A stretch of 64,000 nucleotides of DNA, taken from positions 1-64,000 of the forward strand of contig CANFBW010000005.1 of the NCBI GenBank assembly GCA_947444925.1, in the 5' to 3' direction. A program made the position numbers and the translations under genes. This stretch comes from Flavobacteriales bacterium. GTDB lineage: Bacteria > Bacteroidota > Bacteroidia > Flavobacteriales_C > GCA-002722245. The notes beneath the pieces were generated by a model that worked only from the letters and a program-made list of their open reading frames with translations, had not been told where the DNA came from and ran no database searches. Of this stretch, positions 53,201 to 62,955 are shown in pieces; position 1 is the stretch's first letter, and each line of letters opens with the position of its first letter.

Positions 53201-53810
53201 GCCCACTACCTATTATGTTGCCGTTACAGATTCCTACCATTGTACCGACACAGCTTCATTTCAAATATCCCTTAATATTGTTCCTAAAGCTGAATTCACA
53301 GTAATTAAACAAACACCAGGTTGCGAAGGCTATCGCAGTGAATTCACAAACACTTCAATAAATGCCGATAGCCAATTGTGGATCTATGGCGACGGAGGCA
53401 GCTCAACTGAAAAAACGCCTCAACACACCTACCCCTTCGGCAAAAATGTGGTCACGCAACTCATCGTCACCAACAACGGTTTGTGCAGTGACACCATGTC
53501 AATTCCCCTAAACATCAAAGACATTGCAGACGCCGTGAACATCTCCAATGGAAATGTTTTAACACTTAATAACGATGGACTAAACGAATGTTTTACTGTA
53601 TCGGTAAAAGACGAATTTGAAAAGTGTGTTGCGGTTAAAATTTACGACCGATGGGGAGTACTGATGTACAAAAGCAATACCTACGGTGAATGCTGGGATG
53701 GCAAAAACAGCAGCACTCAACAACTGGTGGCAAATGGCACTTATTACTACATCATATCCATTAACGATTACAGTAAAACTGGATACATCACGATTTTCGG
53801 TGCACAGTAA
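50268..53810 (+). CDS. Large T9SS type B cargo protein with Ig-like repeats and PKD domain
   Basis: 1180 residues. The signal peptide is MKHLTIILLCTMHLLTFGQ. The N-terminal 360 residues (start QWYFGEGAALDFNSG) resemble the beta-propeller-like head of surface proteins of Bacteroidota. A PKD domain follows (VSWNFGDPGSGG, then PTHTFSAPGTFTISV). Then about seven Ig-like repeats of some 85 residues each start with a DAGxDxxIC.GDSI pattern (for example TDAGADSSICKGDSIKIG, VDAGQAAEICFGDSIQLH). A second PKD segment contains WIYGDGGSST. The C-terminus is the gliding-associated type B domain (VKIYDRWGVLMYKS, CWDGKNSS). It is probably a surface adhesin exported by the T9SS. No catalytic motif seen. Confidence 0.86.
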   Translation: MKHLTIILLCTMHLLTFGQGEDNQWYFGEGAALDFNSGNPIAKLSSVMNISEDQVEGSASIADCKGQLLFYSNGEQVWNRNNQLMLNGSGLNGDKYSTQSALIVKKPNSSNTYYLFTASDEHGLQYSTVNMLLNGGKGDVIAKNTALNPTGTQKLTLTRHANGQDVWVITHYNNSARFDAFLINSSGVSISPVTSLSGPMHNSGHGDIKISPDGSKILTCVQRMDLVCLSSFNTANGSVSNTSATLKFPQPHGGEFSANSQVAYLNALCFSGFSCTNAGISQLNLLAGSTSLIWSTSKVISNKTFLEGSMRRHSNGIIYCTGDDMQSLSAIKNPNTLGLGCNFTNNAVSLGGRTTSWELPNNVLLSPPIVPGSIDFTATAGICPQDPYNFNIVSTQNITAVSWNFGDPGSGGNTFSSLLTPTHTFSAPGTFTISVFLTIDGCYNTSLTKTITVIANPKAVAGPDLNICSGSAASIGAAAGAPYSYFWSPSIGLSNANIANPKITKTNAGPANTVSTYTLTTSYQTCMSLDTVEVTIKALPTVDAGNNSSLCSGDSISIGAAANNAILTYTWSPTVGLSSSSISNPKLSLSNNSTAVYKYVVSVQGKNACTNKDSILITLHPLPNAGKRSNYLCPGGNLQLTAVNNGTSYAWTPNQNISDTTIYNPTVWPLNPQFYFLKVTDVNSCSNFDSVFVNSTGTVPTDAGADSSICKGDSIKIGGNPSAPVGITYQWLPTQGLSNSHIANPMASPSNTTKYYLHTQSDTCVGLDSIVVLVHQLPTVDAGQAAEICFGDSIQLHASGAEKYLWSPNNNIDRTDSAAPKVFPKKTGFFTVSGIDQFSCINRDSVEISVNPLPPANAGLDSGLCIRDSIQLHATGGTQYLWSPALTLSSATIANPFAFPKQNTIYALVVTDSKGCKKADSIAISVHHLPVIQTLSNTLICEGSSIHMYASGGVKYHWWPTESLNDSNSSKPWAQPLTPTTYYVAVTDSYHCTDTASFQISLNIVPKAEFTVIKQTPGCEGYRSEFTNTSINADSQLWIYGDGGSSTEKTPQHTYPFGKNVVTQLIVTNNGLCSDTMSIPLNIKDIADAVNISNGNVLTLNNDGLNECFTVSVKDEFEKCVAVKIYDRWGVLMYKSNTYGECWDGKNSSTQQLVANGTYYYIISINDYSKTGYITIFGAQ

Positions 53811-53838
53811 ATTCTTTTCAAAGCCTAAGGCATTTTAT

Positions 53839-53846
53839 TATATTTG
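53839..53846 (+). promoter_or_regulatory. Promoter -7 box of the TonB receptor operon (fixes its start)
   Basis: TATATTTG, an exact TAnnTTTG match. A TTG codon at 53844 lies within it, so translation must begin at the ATG at 53877, 30 bases downstream. Confidence 0.6.
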
Positions 53847-53876
53847 ACGCTGATAAAATCAATAATCAGCGCCCTA

Positions 53877-56800
53877 ATGGCCACAAAACTGTTTCGCTTT
53901 TTAATTTTCCTTTTACTGCCCATCGCTGCGCAAGCACAAACAGGTACGCTGAAGGGAACCGTGAAAGACGAAGCAGAAAATCCTTTGGCCTACGCCACTA
54001 TCACAGTTCAAAAAAACGGAGAAAGTGTGTCCATTACACAGAGCAATGAAAAAGGCGAATACACTATCAAGCCCTTGAATCCAGGAAACTACGATGTATT
54101 GACCACCTACCTTGGACTGCAAAGTGAAAGCACCGAAGGACTTCAAATCATGATCGAAAAAATCTCATTTTTAGATGTCGTGCTGAAAAAAGTGGTCACC
54201 ATTGATGCGATCGTCATAAAAAAATATAAAGTACCGCTCATTGATCCCGACTTTAAATCGGGCAGCACCAAAACTGCCGAAGACATTATTAAATCACCAC
54301 TCAATAATGTGGCAGCAATAGCTTCTACTACTGCAGGTGTTTACATGGAAGACAACGGAAGCAACGACCTCAACATACGAGGTTCACGTGCCAACGGAAC
54401 CCTATATTTTATTGATGGGATTAAGTTGCGTGGCGCCATTGACCTGCCCAAATTAGGCCTGGAGCAAATTACAGTGATCACCGGTGGATTTCCTGCGCGC
54501 TACGGCGACGCCACAGGAGGATTGGTTTTGGTAACCACCAAAGGACCAACGCGCAAACACGAGCACGGAATCAACTTCGAGAGCTCTAAATTTTTAGATG
54601 GATACAACAACAGCACGGCTGAATTCTTTTTTTTAGGCCCGCTTTACAAATCAAAAAAAACACCCTTGTTTATTGGTTATTCCTTACTCGGACAAGGCTA
54701 CTACATGCAAGACCAAGACCCATCGGCAGTTGGTGTTTGGACTGTGAAAGATGATGTTTTTGCCTCTTTGCAACAAAATCCTTTGGCGCCATCACCCGCC
54801 GGACAAGGCACCATTCGTCGCGCCGAATTACTTACTGCCAAAGACTTGCAGTGGAACAAGGCACACCCCAACAGTGCTTCAAAAGGCTTTGTAGTGAACA
54901 CGAAACTTGAAATAAAACCCAGCAAAAGACTGACCTTTACAATTGGAGGATATGCAAACTATACCAACAACCACACTACCGAACAACGATACTCACTGCT
55001 CAACTACGAAAACAATGCAATGAATACCAGTTTCAATTGGAGAGTTTACGCGCGCATGACCCAAAAAATAGGCGTTCAAGACGAAGACTTGGCGCCAGAT
55101 GATAAAAAACCGAAAATCAAAAACGTTTACTACACCTTGCAAATGGATTACGACCAATTGCAAAGCACTTCTGAAGACGACAGTCATGGTAAAAATATTT
55201 TTGATTACGGTTATATTGGCCAGTTCAAAACCACCAAAGAAAAAACCTATGCTTTTGACTCCACTGGAGCAAATGGCGCGAAAAACTACTTGCAGGGATG
55301 GACAGACAAGCGCTTTGAGCTACTAAACACTGGCAACAACGCCACAGCATCAAGATACACGCAACAGTACTACGAATTTTACAAAGACTTTGTCGTTGGC
55401 AATTACGAGAACTATGCCCAAGTGCAAAAAGGCGGCGCTCTGCTCAACGGAGACCGACCGCAACATGTGTACGACATTTGGTTCAACACCGGACGACAAT
55501 CCAATGGCTATTCCAAATCACAAGACGACCAATTTCGATTTACTGGAAGTATTTTCGCCGACATTCAACACCACGAAGTCAACGTGGGATTTGAATACGA
55601 ACAGCGCATTGAGCGCTACTATTCCATTTCACCAATGGGACTTTGGACGCTTGCCCGCCAATTGGCCAACGCCAAAAACAGCGAACTCGACAAAAACCAT
55701 CCCATCATTGCTGGCGACACCGTAAACTACAACCGTCTTTATGTCCCCACCGTTGATGCCTACAACGGAAAAGTGATCAATGGTTTTTTTGAAAATGTAC
55801 GCAGTGCAACAGGCGCTTCAGTGACCGATTTTATAGATACTGATCAACTTACACCGACAGATTTATCATTGAGCATGTTCAACGCTGGGGAACTTCTGCA
55901 AACTGGAAACAATAGTCTATACAGCACCATCGGGTACGACTATCTTGGAAATACATTAAGCAACAACACTTCCATCGGAAACTTCTTCAACCAACGCGAC
56001 AACAACAATGCTTTACTGCGCAACATGCCAGGTTTTCAACCTGTGTATATGGCGGGTTACATACAAGATAAATTTACTTTTGGAGACATTATTTTCAACG
56101 TCGGATTACGCATTGAGCGCTACGACGCCAATCAAATGGTGCCAAAAGACTTATACTCACTTTATCCCATTAAATCAGCAAAAGAAGCACGCAGCGAGGG
56201 CATAATTATTCCCAACAGCGTGGGCGACAATTATAAAGTATACATTGCCGACCAGAATGCTGCCGTAAAAACAGCAACAGGTTTTCGCGATGAAAACAAC
56301 AAATGGTACAATGCCCAAGGAACGGCTGTAAATGATCCGGCAGTGATTGCATCGTCAACAGCTACTGGAACAATTACTCCTTACCTCGTCAATCCGAAAT
56401 CGAATGTGAAATCCAGCGATTTCGATTTCGCTGGATCTTTCCAAAAATACGAAGCACAATTTGCAGTGTTACCGCGTATCTCATTGTCCTTCCCCATTTC
56501 CACAGAAGCAATGTTTTATGCACATTACGATATTTTAGCGCAGAGACCTGTAGATGGAGCGTCGATCAACAATCCACTCAATTACCTTTTTATGGAAAAT
56601 TCGGTTGGAGGCTTGGTGAACAACCCGAATTTAAAACTGCAAAAAACCACCGATTACGAATTGGGATTTGTTCAAACCCTCTCCAAATTATCAGCCATCA
56701 ATATATCGGCTTTTTACCGTGAAATTAAAGATATGGTGCAACTCACTGCCATCAGATATGCCTATCCCGTGAACTACATGACTTTTCAAAATCAGGATTT

Positions 56801-57527
56801 TGGAACCGTAAAAGGGTTGTCGGTGAGCTACGATCTGCGTCGAATCAACAACATAAAAATGGGCGCCAATTACACCTTGCAGTTTGCTGAAGGAACAGGA
56901 AGCTCCATCTTCAGTAGTCTGAATATCTTGAACTCGGGATCTCCCAATTTGCGAACGATACTTCCATTAGATTTTGACCGCCGACACAATATCAACGTGG
57001 AAGTAGATTACCGCTACGGGCGTGGAAAAACATATGAAGGTCCATCATGGGGTCGAAAAATACTTGCTGGTTTTGGCGTCAATTTCTTGCTGCGCACTGG
57101 ATCAGGAACCCCATATTCGCGCCAGTCCAATATCACAGAAGACCTTGCACTTTCAAAAAGCCAGGGCAGAACGCTGAGCGGACAAATTAATGGCTCCAGC
57201 TTAGCGTGGACCTTTAGAATTGATACCCGCGTTGATAAAAATGTGGTCATTAAATTGGGGAATGATGAAGACAAGAAAAAAATCACGGTACTCAACATCT
57301 ATTTATCGGTGAACAATTTACTCGACACCCGAAACGTAGTCAATGTATACCATTACACGGGAAATCCCAATGACGATGGTTTTTTGACCGCGGCCGTTTC
57401 TCAGCAAGAAATCAATGCCAAAACAAACCCACAATCCTTTATCGATTTGTATGCGATTGCAGTAAACAGTCCATTCAACTACAGTTTACCGCGCATTATC
57501 AAATTGGGGGCGATATATAATTTTTAA
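53877..57527 (+). CDS. TonB-dependent outer-membrane receptor with carboxypeptidase-like N-domain
   Basis: 1216 residues from the ATG at 53877, with signal peptide MATKLFRFLIFLLLPIAAQA-Q. Next is a CarboxypepD_reg-like domain (GTLKGTVKDEAENPLAYATI), then a plug domain (NNVAAIASTTAGVYMEDNGS and ANGTLYFIDGIKLRG) and a 22-strand barrel, ending LPRIIKLGAIYNF. No paired SusD gene is present, so it is not a classical SusC glycan importer. It is followed one base later by a huge T9SS cargo gene and then a PorV/PorQ-like gene. The trio suggests the receptor works in surface protein secretion or uptake linked to that cargo. Confidence 0.88.
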   Translation: MATKLFRFLIFLLLPIAAQAQTGTLKGTVKDEAENPLAYATITVQKNGESVSITQSNEKGEYTIKPLNPGNYDVLTTYLGLQSESTEGLQIMIEKISFLDVVLKKVVTIDAIVIKKYKVPLIDPDFKSGSTKTAEDIIKSPLNNVAAIASTTAGVYMEDNGSNDLNIRGSRANGTLYFIDGIKLRGAIDLPKLGLEQITVITGGFPARYGDATGGLVLVTTKGPTRKHEHGINFESSKFLDGYNNSTAEFFFLGPLYKSKKTPLFIGYSLLGQGYYMQDQDPSAVGVWTVKDDVFASLQQNPLAPSPAGQGTIRRAELLTAKDLQWNKAHPNSASKGFVVNTKLEIKPSKRLTFTIGGYANYTNNHTTEQRYSLLNYENNAMNTSFNWRVYARMTQKIGVQDEDLAPDDKKPKIKNVYYTLQMDYDQLQSTSEDDSHGKNIFDYGYIGQFKTTKEKTYAFDSTGANGAKNYLQGWTDKRFELLNTGNNATASRYTQQYYEFYKDFVVGNYENYAQVQKGGALLNGDRPQHVYDIWFNTGRQSNGYSKSQDDQFRFTGSIFADIQHHEVNVGFEYEQRIERYYSISPMGLWTLARQLANAKNSELDKNHPIIAGDTVNYNRLYVPTVDAYNGKVINGFFENVRSATGASVTDFIDTDQLTPTDLSLSMFNAGELLQTGNNSLYSTIGYDYLGNTLSNNTSIGNFFNQRDNNNALLRNMPGFQPVYMAGYIQDKFTFGDIIFNVGLRIERYDANQMVPKDLYSLYPIKSAKEARSEGIIIPNSVGDNYKVYIADQNAAVKTATGFRDENNKWYNAQGTAVNDPAVIASSTATGTITPYLVNPKSNVKSSDFDFAGSFQKYEAQFAVLPRISLSFPISTEAMFYAHYDILAQRPVDGASINNPLNYLFMENSVGGLVNNPNLKLQKTTDYELGFVQTLSKLSAINISAFYREIKDMVQLTAIRYAYPVNYMTFQNQDFGTVKGLSVSYDLRRINNIKMGANYTLQFAEGTGSSIFSSLNILNSGSPNLRTILPLDFDRRHNINVEVDYRYGRGKTYEGPSWGRKILAGFGVNFLLRTGSGTPYSRQSNITEDLALSKSQGRTLSGQINGSSLAWTFRIDTRVDKNVVIKLGNDEDKKKITVLNIYLSVNNLLDTRNVVNVYHYTGNPNDDGFLTAAVSQQEINAKTNPQSFIDLYAIAVNSPFNYSLPRIIKLGAIYNF

Positions 57528-57528
57528 C

Positions 57529-60500
57529 ATGAAGCACAGCAGCATTACATATCTCTTTTTGATTTTGGCTTTAGCGCTGAGCACTCCTTCGTGGGCAAGA
57601 GAAAGCGTAGGCATCACCACCCCCAACTTACCTGCTGCGAGCGAATATCGAGCTGCCGACTGCGATCCCGCAACCAGTGAAATTGACCTAAGCTTAAACA
57701 ACGTGCGCGCCCGTATATTGGGTGGAGGCGACATGTGGTGGGACCTCAACAAAACAGCACAGTATGAAATTCCAAAAAACGGCGGCGTAAGCTCCCTATT
57801 TGCCGGTGCACTTTGGATTGGTGGAACGGATCAAAATGGCAATTTAAAAGTGGCGGCAATGACCTATCGCCAAGCGGGAAATGATTTTTGGCCTGGCCCA
57901 GTAAGCAAAACAACGGGGAGTACCGACAGATCAACTTGCCTGCTATACGACAAACACTATCAAGTCAAAAGAAAAGAAGTAGAAGACTTCGCTGCAGCTT
58001 ATGCTGCTGGCCTCAATCCAAACATTCCTGAATCCGTTTTGAACTGGCCTGCGCACGGCAGCACAGCTCTAGGACAAGATTATTTTTTAGCACCTTTTCA
58101 CGATGCCGATGGTGACAATATTTACAATCCTGCAAAAGGAGACTATCCCAACTATGACCTCAGCGGACAATCAGGTTGCGACGGCAGTTACCTTTACGGT
58201 GACGAAACCATTTGGTGGATTTTCAACGACGTAGGCAGCATTCATACTGAAACGGGCGGGCAGTCCATCGGTTTACAGGTGAAAGCGCAAGCATTTGCAT
58301 TCAGCACCAACGATGAAATCAACAACATGACTTTCTACAATTATGAAATTGAAAACAAGTCGAGTTTTTCAATGAAAAACACGTATTTCGGACAATGGGT
58401 AGATCCTGATTTAGGCGGACCGCATGATGACTACATTGGTTGTGATGTTTCACGCGGATTGGGTTACTGCTACAACGCTGATGACAATGACGCTGCTGAC
58501 CAAGGTAGCGCAGGATACGGGCAAACACCTCCAGCCATCGGTATCGATTTTTTTCAAGGACCAAAGGCCGATGACTTCGATGGCATAGACAACGACAGAG
58601 ATGGCGCTATTGACGAAGCCGGAGAATTGATCATCATGTCAAATTACATGTACTACCGCAATGACATGACCGACATGGGCAATCCACAAAACGCCACCCA
58701 TTTTTACAGCTATTTAAAAAATGTTTGGAAAGACGGCACACACCTCCAATACAAAGGCAATGGCTGGCCATCAGGCGGAAATACGAATGGCGTCAACACC
58801 AATTTTGCCTTTCCCGACAACAGCGATGCCACTCAATTTGGTGCTTATGGCGCTTGGTCACAAATCACTGAAAACGATATTCCCGCAGACTTACGTTTCA
58901 TTCATTCAGCAGGGCCATTTACACTTCAGTCAGGGCAAGTCAATAAAATCACCGTGGGTGCAGTGTGGGCACGCGCGCAGCAAGGCGCATCAGCATGGGC
59001 TTCTGTTGAAAAAGTAAAGGAGGCTGACGACAAGGCACAAGCGCTTTTCGACAATTGTTTTAAAGTGTTGAATGGGCCAGATGCCCCCGAATTAAACATT
59101 CAAGAAATGGAGAACAGCCTGATTCTCTCCCTGGAAAATAAGGTGTCTTCCAATAATTACCTTGAAAAATACACCGAATTCGATCCTTTGATCGATGCTT
59201 CAGGCACCAAAAATTACGACTCACTGTACCGCTTTCAGGGCTACCAAATTTACCAATTGCAGAGCGCTTCGGTTTCTGCCTCTGAACTGAACGACCCTTC
59301 GAAAGCACGCCTTGCAGCGCAATCCGATCTTGCCGACGGGGTTTCACAAATCATCAACTACAACCAAGACGAAGCCCTTGGCGCACTTGTTCCGATTGAA
59401 ATGGCAAAGGGCAACGACAAAGGAATTGTGCACAGTTTTAAAATTGAAAAAGACTTGTTCGCAAGTGGCGACGACAGACTTGTAAACCACAAACAATACT
59501 ATTATATGGCAGTTGCCTATGGGTACAATGAATTTAAAAAATTCACTTTTAGTGACCCTACCTCTTTTGATGGACAGAAAAAACCTTACAAAGCTGGCCG
59601 CCGAAATGTAAAAGTATACCAAGCCATGCCACACAATCCAATGCCCGAACTCGGCGGAACGCAAGTCAATGGAAGCTATGGCATGCAACCAAAACTCACG
59701 CGCACACAGGGAAAAGGTCACGGCAAAGAATTTATTAATCTATCCGCAGAAACCATCGCTGAAATTTTAACAAACAACAGTGCAGCAACCATCACCTATG
59801 CCAACGATGGCGCTCCTGTCAATATCAAAGTTATTGATCCATTGATGGTGCCTGATGGGAATTTCACTTTTAAAATCCTCGACACCATCACTCCCAATGA
59901 TCTCAAAGACGCTTATTGGATGCTCATTTACAACGAAAAAAAAGACACCGTGTATGCCGAGAAAACAATCGCGGCAGCGAACGAGCAAATCATCAAGAAA
60001 TGGGGTTTGTCGATTACCGCTCTTCAAAGTTATGGACCTGGTGACACAAAAGCCCTCAACAATGGATATGTTGGAGCGGCAATGTCTTTTGGGAAAGATG
60101 GAAAAGGTATTACCTGGCTGAGCGGAGTCAAAGATTTGGACGGCGCTTTAAACTTTCAAGACTGGATCAAATCAGGAGCGGGCGACAATGATGAAAGTCC
60201 GGGAACCAACAAAAGCAATAAGATTGACTTGAACCAGGATTACGAAAAAATACTCGACGGCATCATCGCGCCCTACCGCTTGTCATCGCATGACAAATGC
60301 GGACCAGCTTGGAACTGGACGATATCACTCACACAAAACCGCATCAGCAGCTTGATGTCGGTGGATATTGTCATTACTTCTGACACCTCAAAATGGACCC
60401 GCTGTCCGGTGCTGGAGATGTGCGACAGTTCAGGAATCAGCGAAGGAGGAGCTGGCAAACTCGATTTGCGACAATCTGCTTCGGTGGACAAAAAAGGCAA

Positions 60501-61332
60501 TGCCGACAACTCAGGAACCATTGGCATGGGCTGGTTTCCTGGCTACGCGATCAATATTGAAAATGGCCATCGCCTAAACATGGCATTTGGTGAAAACTCA
60601 AGTCTGATTAGCAATCACGGCAGAGACATGAAATGGAATCCGACGAGCAACGATTTTAACACCAAAATTGACACGTTCAAAATTACCGATGTTCTTTTTG
60701 GCGGCATGCATTCGATCTTTGTTTTTCAAGACGGTAAAGATGTTCCATTGTATGACAAAGGAGAATTTGTGCGCACCAAACTAATGGCCAACAACATCAA
60801 TGAAAAAACCAAAGCAATTAAAGACATTGAATGGGTTTTCGCTTACCCACTGGCCAATGAGGTATTTGGCTATATTCCTTCTGACGTAACGATTCAACTG
60901 CGCGTTGCGAAACCTTATACTTCTTTTGGAAACACTGAACCTTTGCCCGAATTTACTTTCAATACCGCCGACATCAAAGCCGTTACAAGTGATGCCAATG
61001 CCGCGAAATTCGCACTGAATAAAATCAATATTGTACCCAATCCCTACTACGGTTACTCTGCGTATGAGCAGCGACAACTCGATAGAATAGTGAAAATTGT
61101 AAACCTTCCCGACAAATGTAAAATTCGAATTTTCGCACTCAATGGCACCATCGTTAAAACCATTCACAAAGACGATAAAAGCACCACAAACGTAGAATGG
61201 AATTTGGACAACGATTCCGGTATCCCTATTGCCTCTGGACTGTACATAGTGCATGTGGAAGTGGAAGGTGTTGGTGAAAAAATATTGAAATGGTTCGGCG
61301 TAATGAGACAAACCGACTTGAGTACTTTTTAA
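57529..61332 (+). CDS. Large secreted T9SS protein of the TonB-receptor/PorV operon
   Basis: 1267 residues. The signal peptide is MKHSSITYLFLILALALSTPSW. The N-terminus has the segment ILGGGDMWWDLNKTAQYEIP, then LFAGALWIGGTDQNGNLKVA, known from a widespread family of long Bacteroidota surface proteins. Calcium-type loops occur (DADGDNIYNPAKGDYPN, DDFDGIDNDRDGAIDEAG). The last 100 residues are a FlgD-like/T9SS type A sorting domain (NIVPNPYYGYSAYE, then IASGLYIVHVEVEGVGEK). No enzyme motif was found. It begins one base after the receptor stop and ends one base into the PorV-like gene. Confidence 0.82.
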   Translation: MKHSSITYLFLILALALSTPSWARESVGITTPNLPAASEYRAADCDPATSEIDLSLNNVRARILGGGDMWWDLNKTAQYEIPKNGGVSSLFAGALWIGGTDQNGNLKVAAMTYRQAGNDFWPGPVSKTTGSTDRSTCLLYDKHYQVKRKEVEDFAAAYAAGLNPNIPESVLNWPAHGSTALGQDYFLAPFHDADGDNIYNPAKGDYPNYDLSGQSGCDGSYLYGDETIWWIFNDVGSIHTETGGQSIGLQVKAQAFAFSTNDEINNMTFYNYEIENKSSFSMKNTYFGQWVDPDLGGPHDDYIGCDVSRGLGYCYNADDNDAADQGSAGYGQTPPAIGIDFFQGPKADDFDGIDNDRDGAIDEAGELIIMSNYMYYRNDMTDMGNPQNATHFYSYLKNVWKDGTHLQYKGNGWPSGGNTNGVNTNFAFPDNSDATQFGAYGAWSQITENDIPADLRFIHSAGPFTLQSGQVNKITVGAVWARAQQGASAWASVEKVKEADDKAQALFDNCFKVLNGPDAPELNIQEMENSLILSLENKVSSNNYLEKYTEFDPLIDASGTKNYDSLYRFQGYQIYQLQSASVSASELNDPSKARLAAQSDLADGVSQIINYNQDEALGALVPIEMAKGNDKGIVHSFKIEKDLFASGDDRLVNHKQYYYMAVAYGYNEFKKFTFSDPTSFDGQKKPYKAGRRNVKVYQAMPHNPMPELGGTQVNGSYGMQPKLTRTQGKGHGKEFINLSAETIAEILTNNSAATITYANDGAPVNIKVIDPLMVPDGNFTFKILDTITPNDLKDAYWMLIYNEKKDTVYAEKTIAAANEQIIKKWGLSITALQSYGPGDTKALNNGYVGAAMSFGKDGKGITWLSGVKDLDGALNFQDWIKSGAGDNDESPGTNKSNKIDLNQDYEKILDGIIAPYRLSSHDKCGPAWNWTISLTQNRISSLMSVDIVITSDTSKWTRCPVLEMCDSSGISEGGAGKLDLRQSASVDKKGNADNSGTIGMGWFPGYAINIENGHRLNMAFGENSSLISNHGRDMKWNPTSNDFNTKIDTFKITDVLFGGMHSIFVFQDGKDVPLYDKGEFVRTKLMANNINEKTKAIKDIEWVFAYPLANEVFGYIPSDVTIQLRVAKPYTSFGNTEPLPEFTFNTADIKAVTSDANAAKFALNKINIVPNPYYGYSAYEQRQLDRIVKIVNLPDKCKIRIFALNGTIVKTIHKDDKSTTNVEWNLDNDSGIPIASGLYIVHVEVEGVGEKILKWFGVMRQTDLSTF

Positions 61333-62363
61333 TGAAGACACTGTATTACATAGGATTCTTTTTATTGCTAAGCACCGCAGCACATGCAGGCAATGGTTCG
61401 CGTGCGGGTGAAGCTGGCGCAACACAACTACTCATCAACCCTTACGCCCGTTCATCGGCCCTTGCCAATGCGAACACTTCATCTGTGGAAGGATTGGAAT
61501 CGCAATTCATAAATATTGCAGGGCTCACCAAAACAAAGGGAACAGAACTTATTTTTTGCAGAACCAGCTGGCTTACTGGAACTGACATTAACATCAACAC
61601 CTTTGGCTTCAGTCAAAAATTAGGGGAGAAAAACTTTCTCTCCTTCGGCATCATGTCATTCAGCATGGGCAACATTCAAATCACAACAGTGGATTTGCCA
61701 GAAGGTGGCATTGGCACATACAGTCCGCAATTCGTAAATGTAGGAGGATCGTACGCTCGGCAATTCACAAATAGCATTTCGGGCGGAGTCACCTTACGCG
61801 TTATCTCTGAAGCCGTTGCCAACATACAGGGGATTGGCGTTGCCATTGATGCAGGCATACAATACCTTACTGGAAAGAAAAAACACATTGGTTTCGGCAT
61901 TGCTTTGAAAAATGTGGGGCCAAAAATGAGTTATGGTGGAGATGGCCTCTCTGTAAAAGCAATGTTCAGTGCCGACCGTCAATTGGTTTCACTAGAGTCA
62001 CGCTCGCAAGCCTTTGAACTTCCTCTCTTAATGAATATTGGTGCGCACTACCGTTTTGACATCGCCACGCACCATCAATTGCTGGCGCAGGCGACCTTCG
62101 TTTCCAATGCCTTTATGAAAGATCAATATTGTTTGGGCTTAGAATATCGATTCAAAAAGTATTTAATGCTGCGCACCGGCTTTGCCTACGAAGAAGGCAT
62201 TTTCAATATCAACACCAGATCTACAGCATTAACAGGACCCACAGCTGGATTCTCTATTGAAATTCCCTACAAAGAAAAAACAGTTTTCGCCTTTGATTAC
62301 GCGTATCGCGATACGAGTCCTTTTTCCGGAACACACAGCTTTGGCGCTAGAATTAGTTTTTGA
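61332..62363 (+). CDS. PorV/PorQ-family outer-membrane barrel protein
   Basis: 343 residues from the ATG at 61332, which overlaps the previous stop by one base and gives signal peptide MKTLYYIGFFLLLSTAAHA. The mature start GEAGATQLLINPYARSSALA with N-P-A/R...GxA pattern is the PorV/PorQ signature, and the remainder forms a FadL-like barrel with strands such as GVTLRVISEAVANIQGIG. PorV shuttles T9SS cargo to the sortase PorU. This copy is probably specific for the cargo encoded just upstream, judging by the coupling. Confidence 0.85.
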   Translation: MKTLYYIGFFLLLSTAAHAGNGSRAGEAGATQLLINPYARSSALANANTSSVEGLESQFINIAGLTKTKGTELIFCRTSWLTGTDININTFGFSQKLGEKNFLSFGIMSFSMGNIQITTVDLPEGGIGTYSPQFVNVGGSYARQFTNSISGGVTLRVISEAVANIQGIGVAIDAGIQYLTGKKKHIGFGIALKNVGPKMSYGGDGLSVKAMFSADRQLVSLESRSQAFELPLLMNIGAHYRFDIATHHQLLAQATFVSNAFMKDQYCLGLEYRFKKYLMLRTGFAYEEGIFNINTRSTALTGPTAGFSIEIPYKEKTVFAFDYAYRDTSPFSGTHSFGARISF

Positions 62364-62405
62364 TTTCAATCACTTGTTTCCTTTTTAGCTTTCAAATTAT
62401 TTTTG

Positions 62406-62413
62406 TAATTTTG
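62406..62413 (+). promoter_or_regulatory. Promoter -7 box of greA (fixes its start)
   Basis: TAATTTTG, an exact TAnnTTTG match. A possible TTG at 62419 sits only six bases further and would add 21 atypical residues, so the ATG at 62482 is preferred. Confidence 0.55.
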
Positions 62414-62481
62414 GTTTCTTGGAACAGGATCCCTCGCAATTGGGATTCTTTTTATTTTTACATCGTTTTAAAAGCACCATT

Positions 62482-62955
62482 ATGTCGGACATGATTTATT
62501 TTACTGAGGAAGGGTTGAAAAAACTAAAGGATGAATTGCACCATCTGAAAACATCGGAACGTAAAAAATTATCACAGCAAATCGCAGAAGCAAGAGACAA
62601 GGGCGACCTATCTGAAAATGCAGAATACGACGCTGCGAAAGAAGCACAGGGATTGTTGGAAGTCAAAATCAACAAACTTGAAAGCGATCTTGGCAACGCA
62701 AGACTTATTGATGAATCAAAAATTGACACTTCAAAGGTTTTTATATTGTCAACAGTAACCATCCGCAACACCAAAACAAAAGCGGAAATGCAATATACGA
62801 TTGTAGCTGAAAACGAAGCCGATTTTAAATCCGGCAAAATCTCCGTTAATTCGCCAATTGGCAAAGGTCTTTTGGGAAAAAAGGTGAAAGACAAAACAAC
62901 CATCAAAGTACCTACAGGCGAGATGGAGTTTGAAATTGTAAAAATCAATCGTTAG
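62482..62955 (+). CDS. greA: Transcription elongation factor GreA
   Basis: 157 residues from the ATG at 62482, matching the standard GreA N-terminus (MSDMIYFTEEGLKKLKDEL). The N-terminal coiled coil holds the catalytic acidic tip GDLSENAEYDAAKEAQG; the C-terminal FKBP-like domain has SPIGKGLLGKKVKDKTTIKV. GreA rescues backtracked RNA polymerase by stimulating transcript cleavage. Its stop codon is directly followed by the TTG start of the HIT gene, so the two are co-transcribed. Confidence 0.95.
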   Translation: MSDMIYFTEEGLKKLKDELHHLKTSERKKLSQQIAEARDKGDLSENAEYDAAKEAQGLLEVKINKLESDLGNARLIDESKIDTSKVFILSTVTIRNTKTKAEMQYTIVAENEADFKSGKISVNSPIGKGLLGKKVKDKTTIKVPTGEMEFEIVKINR

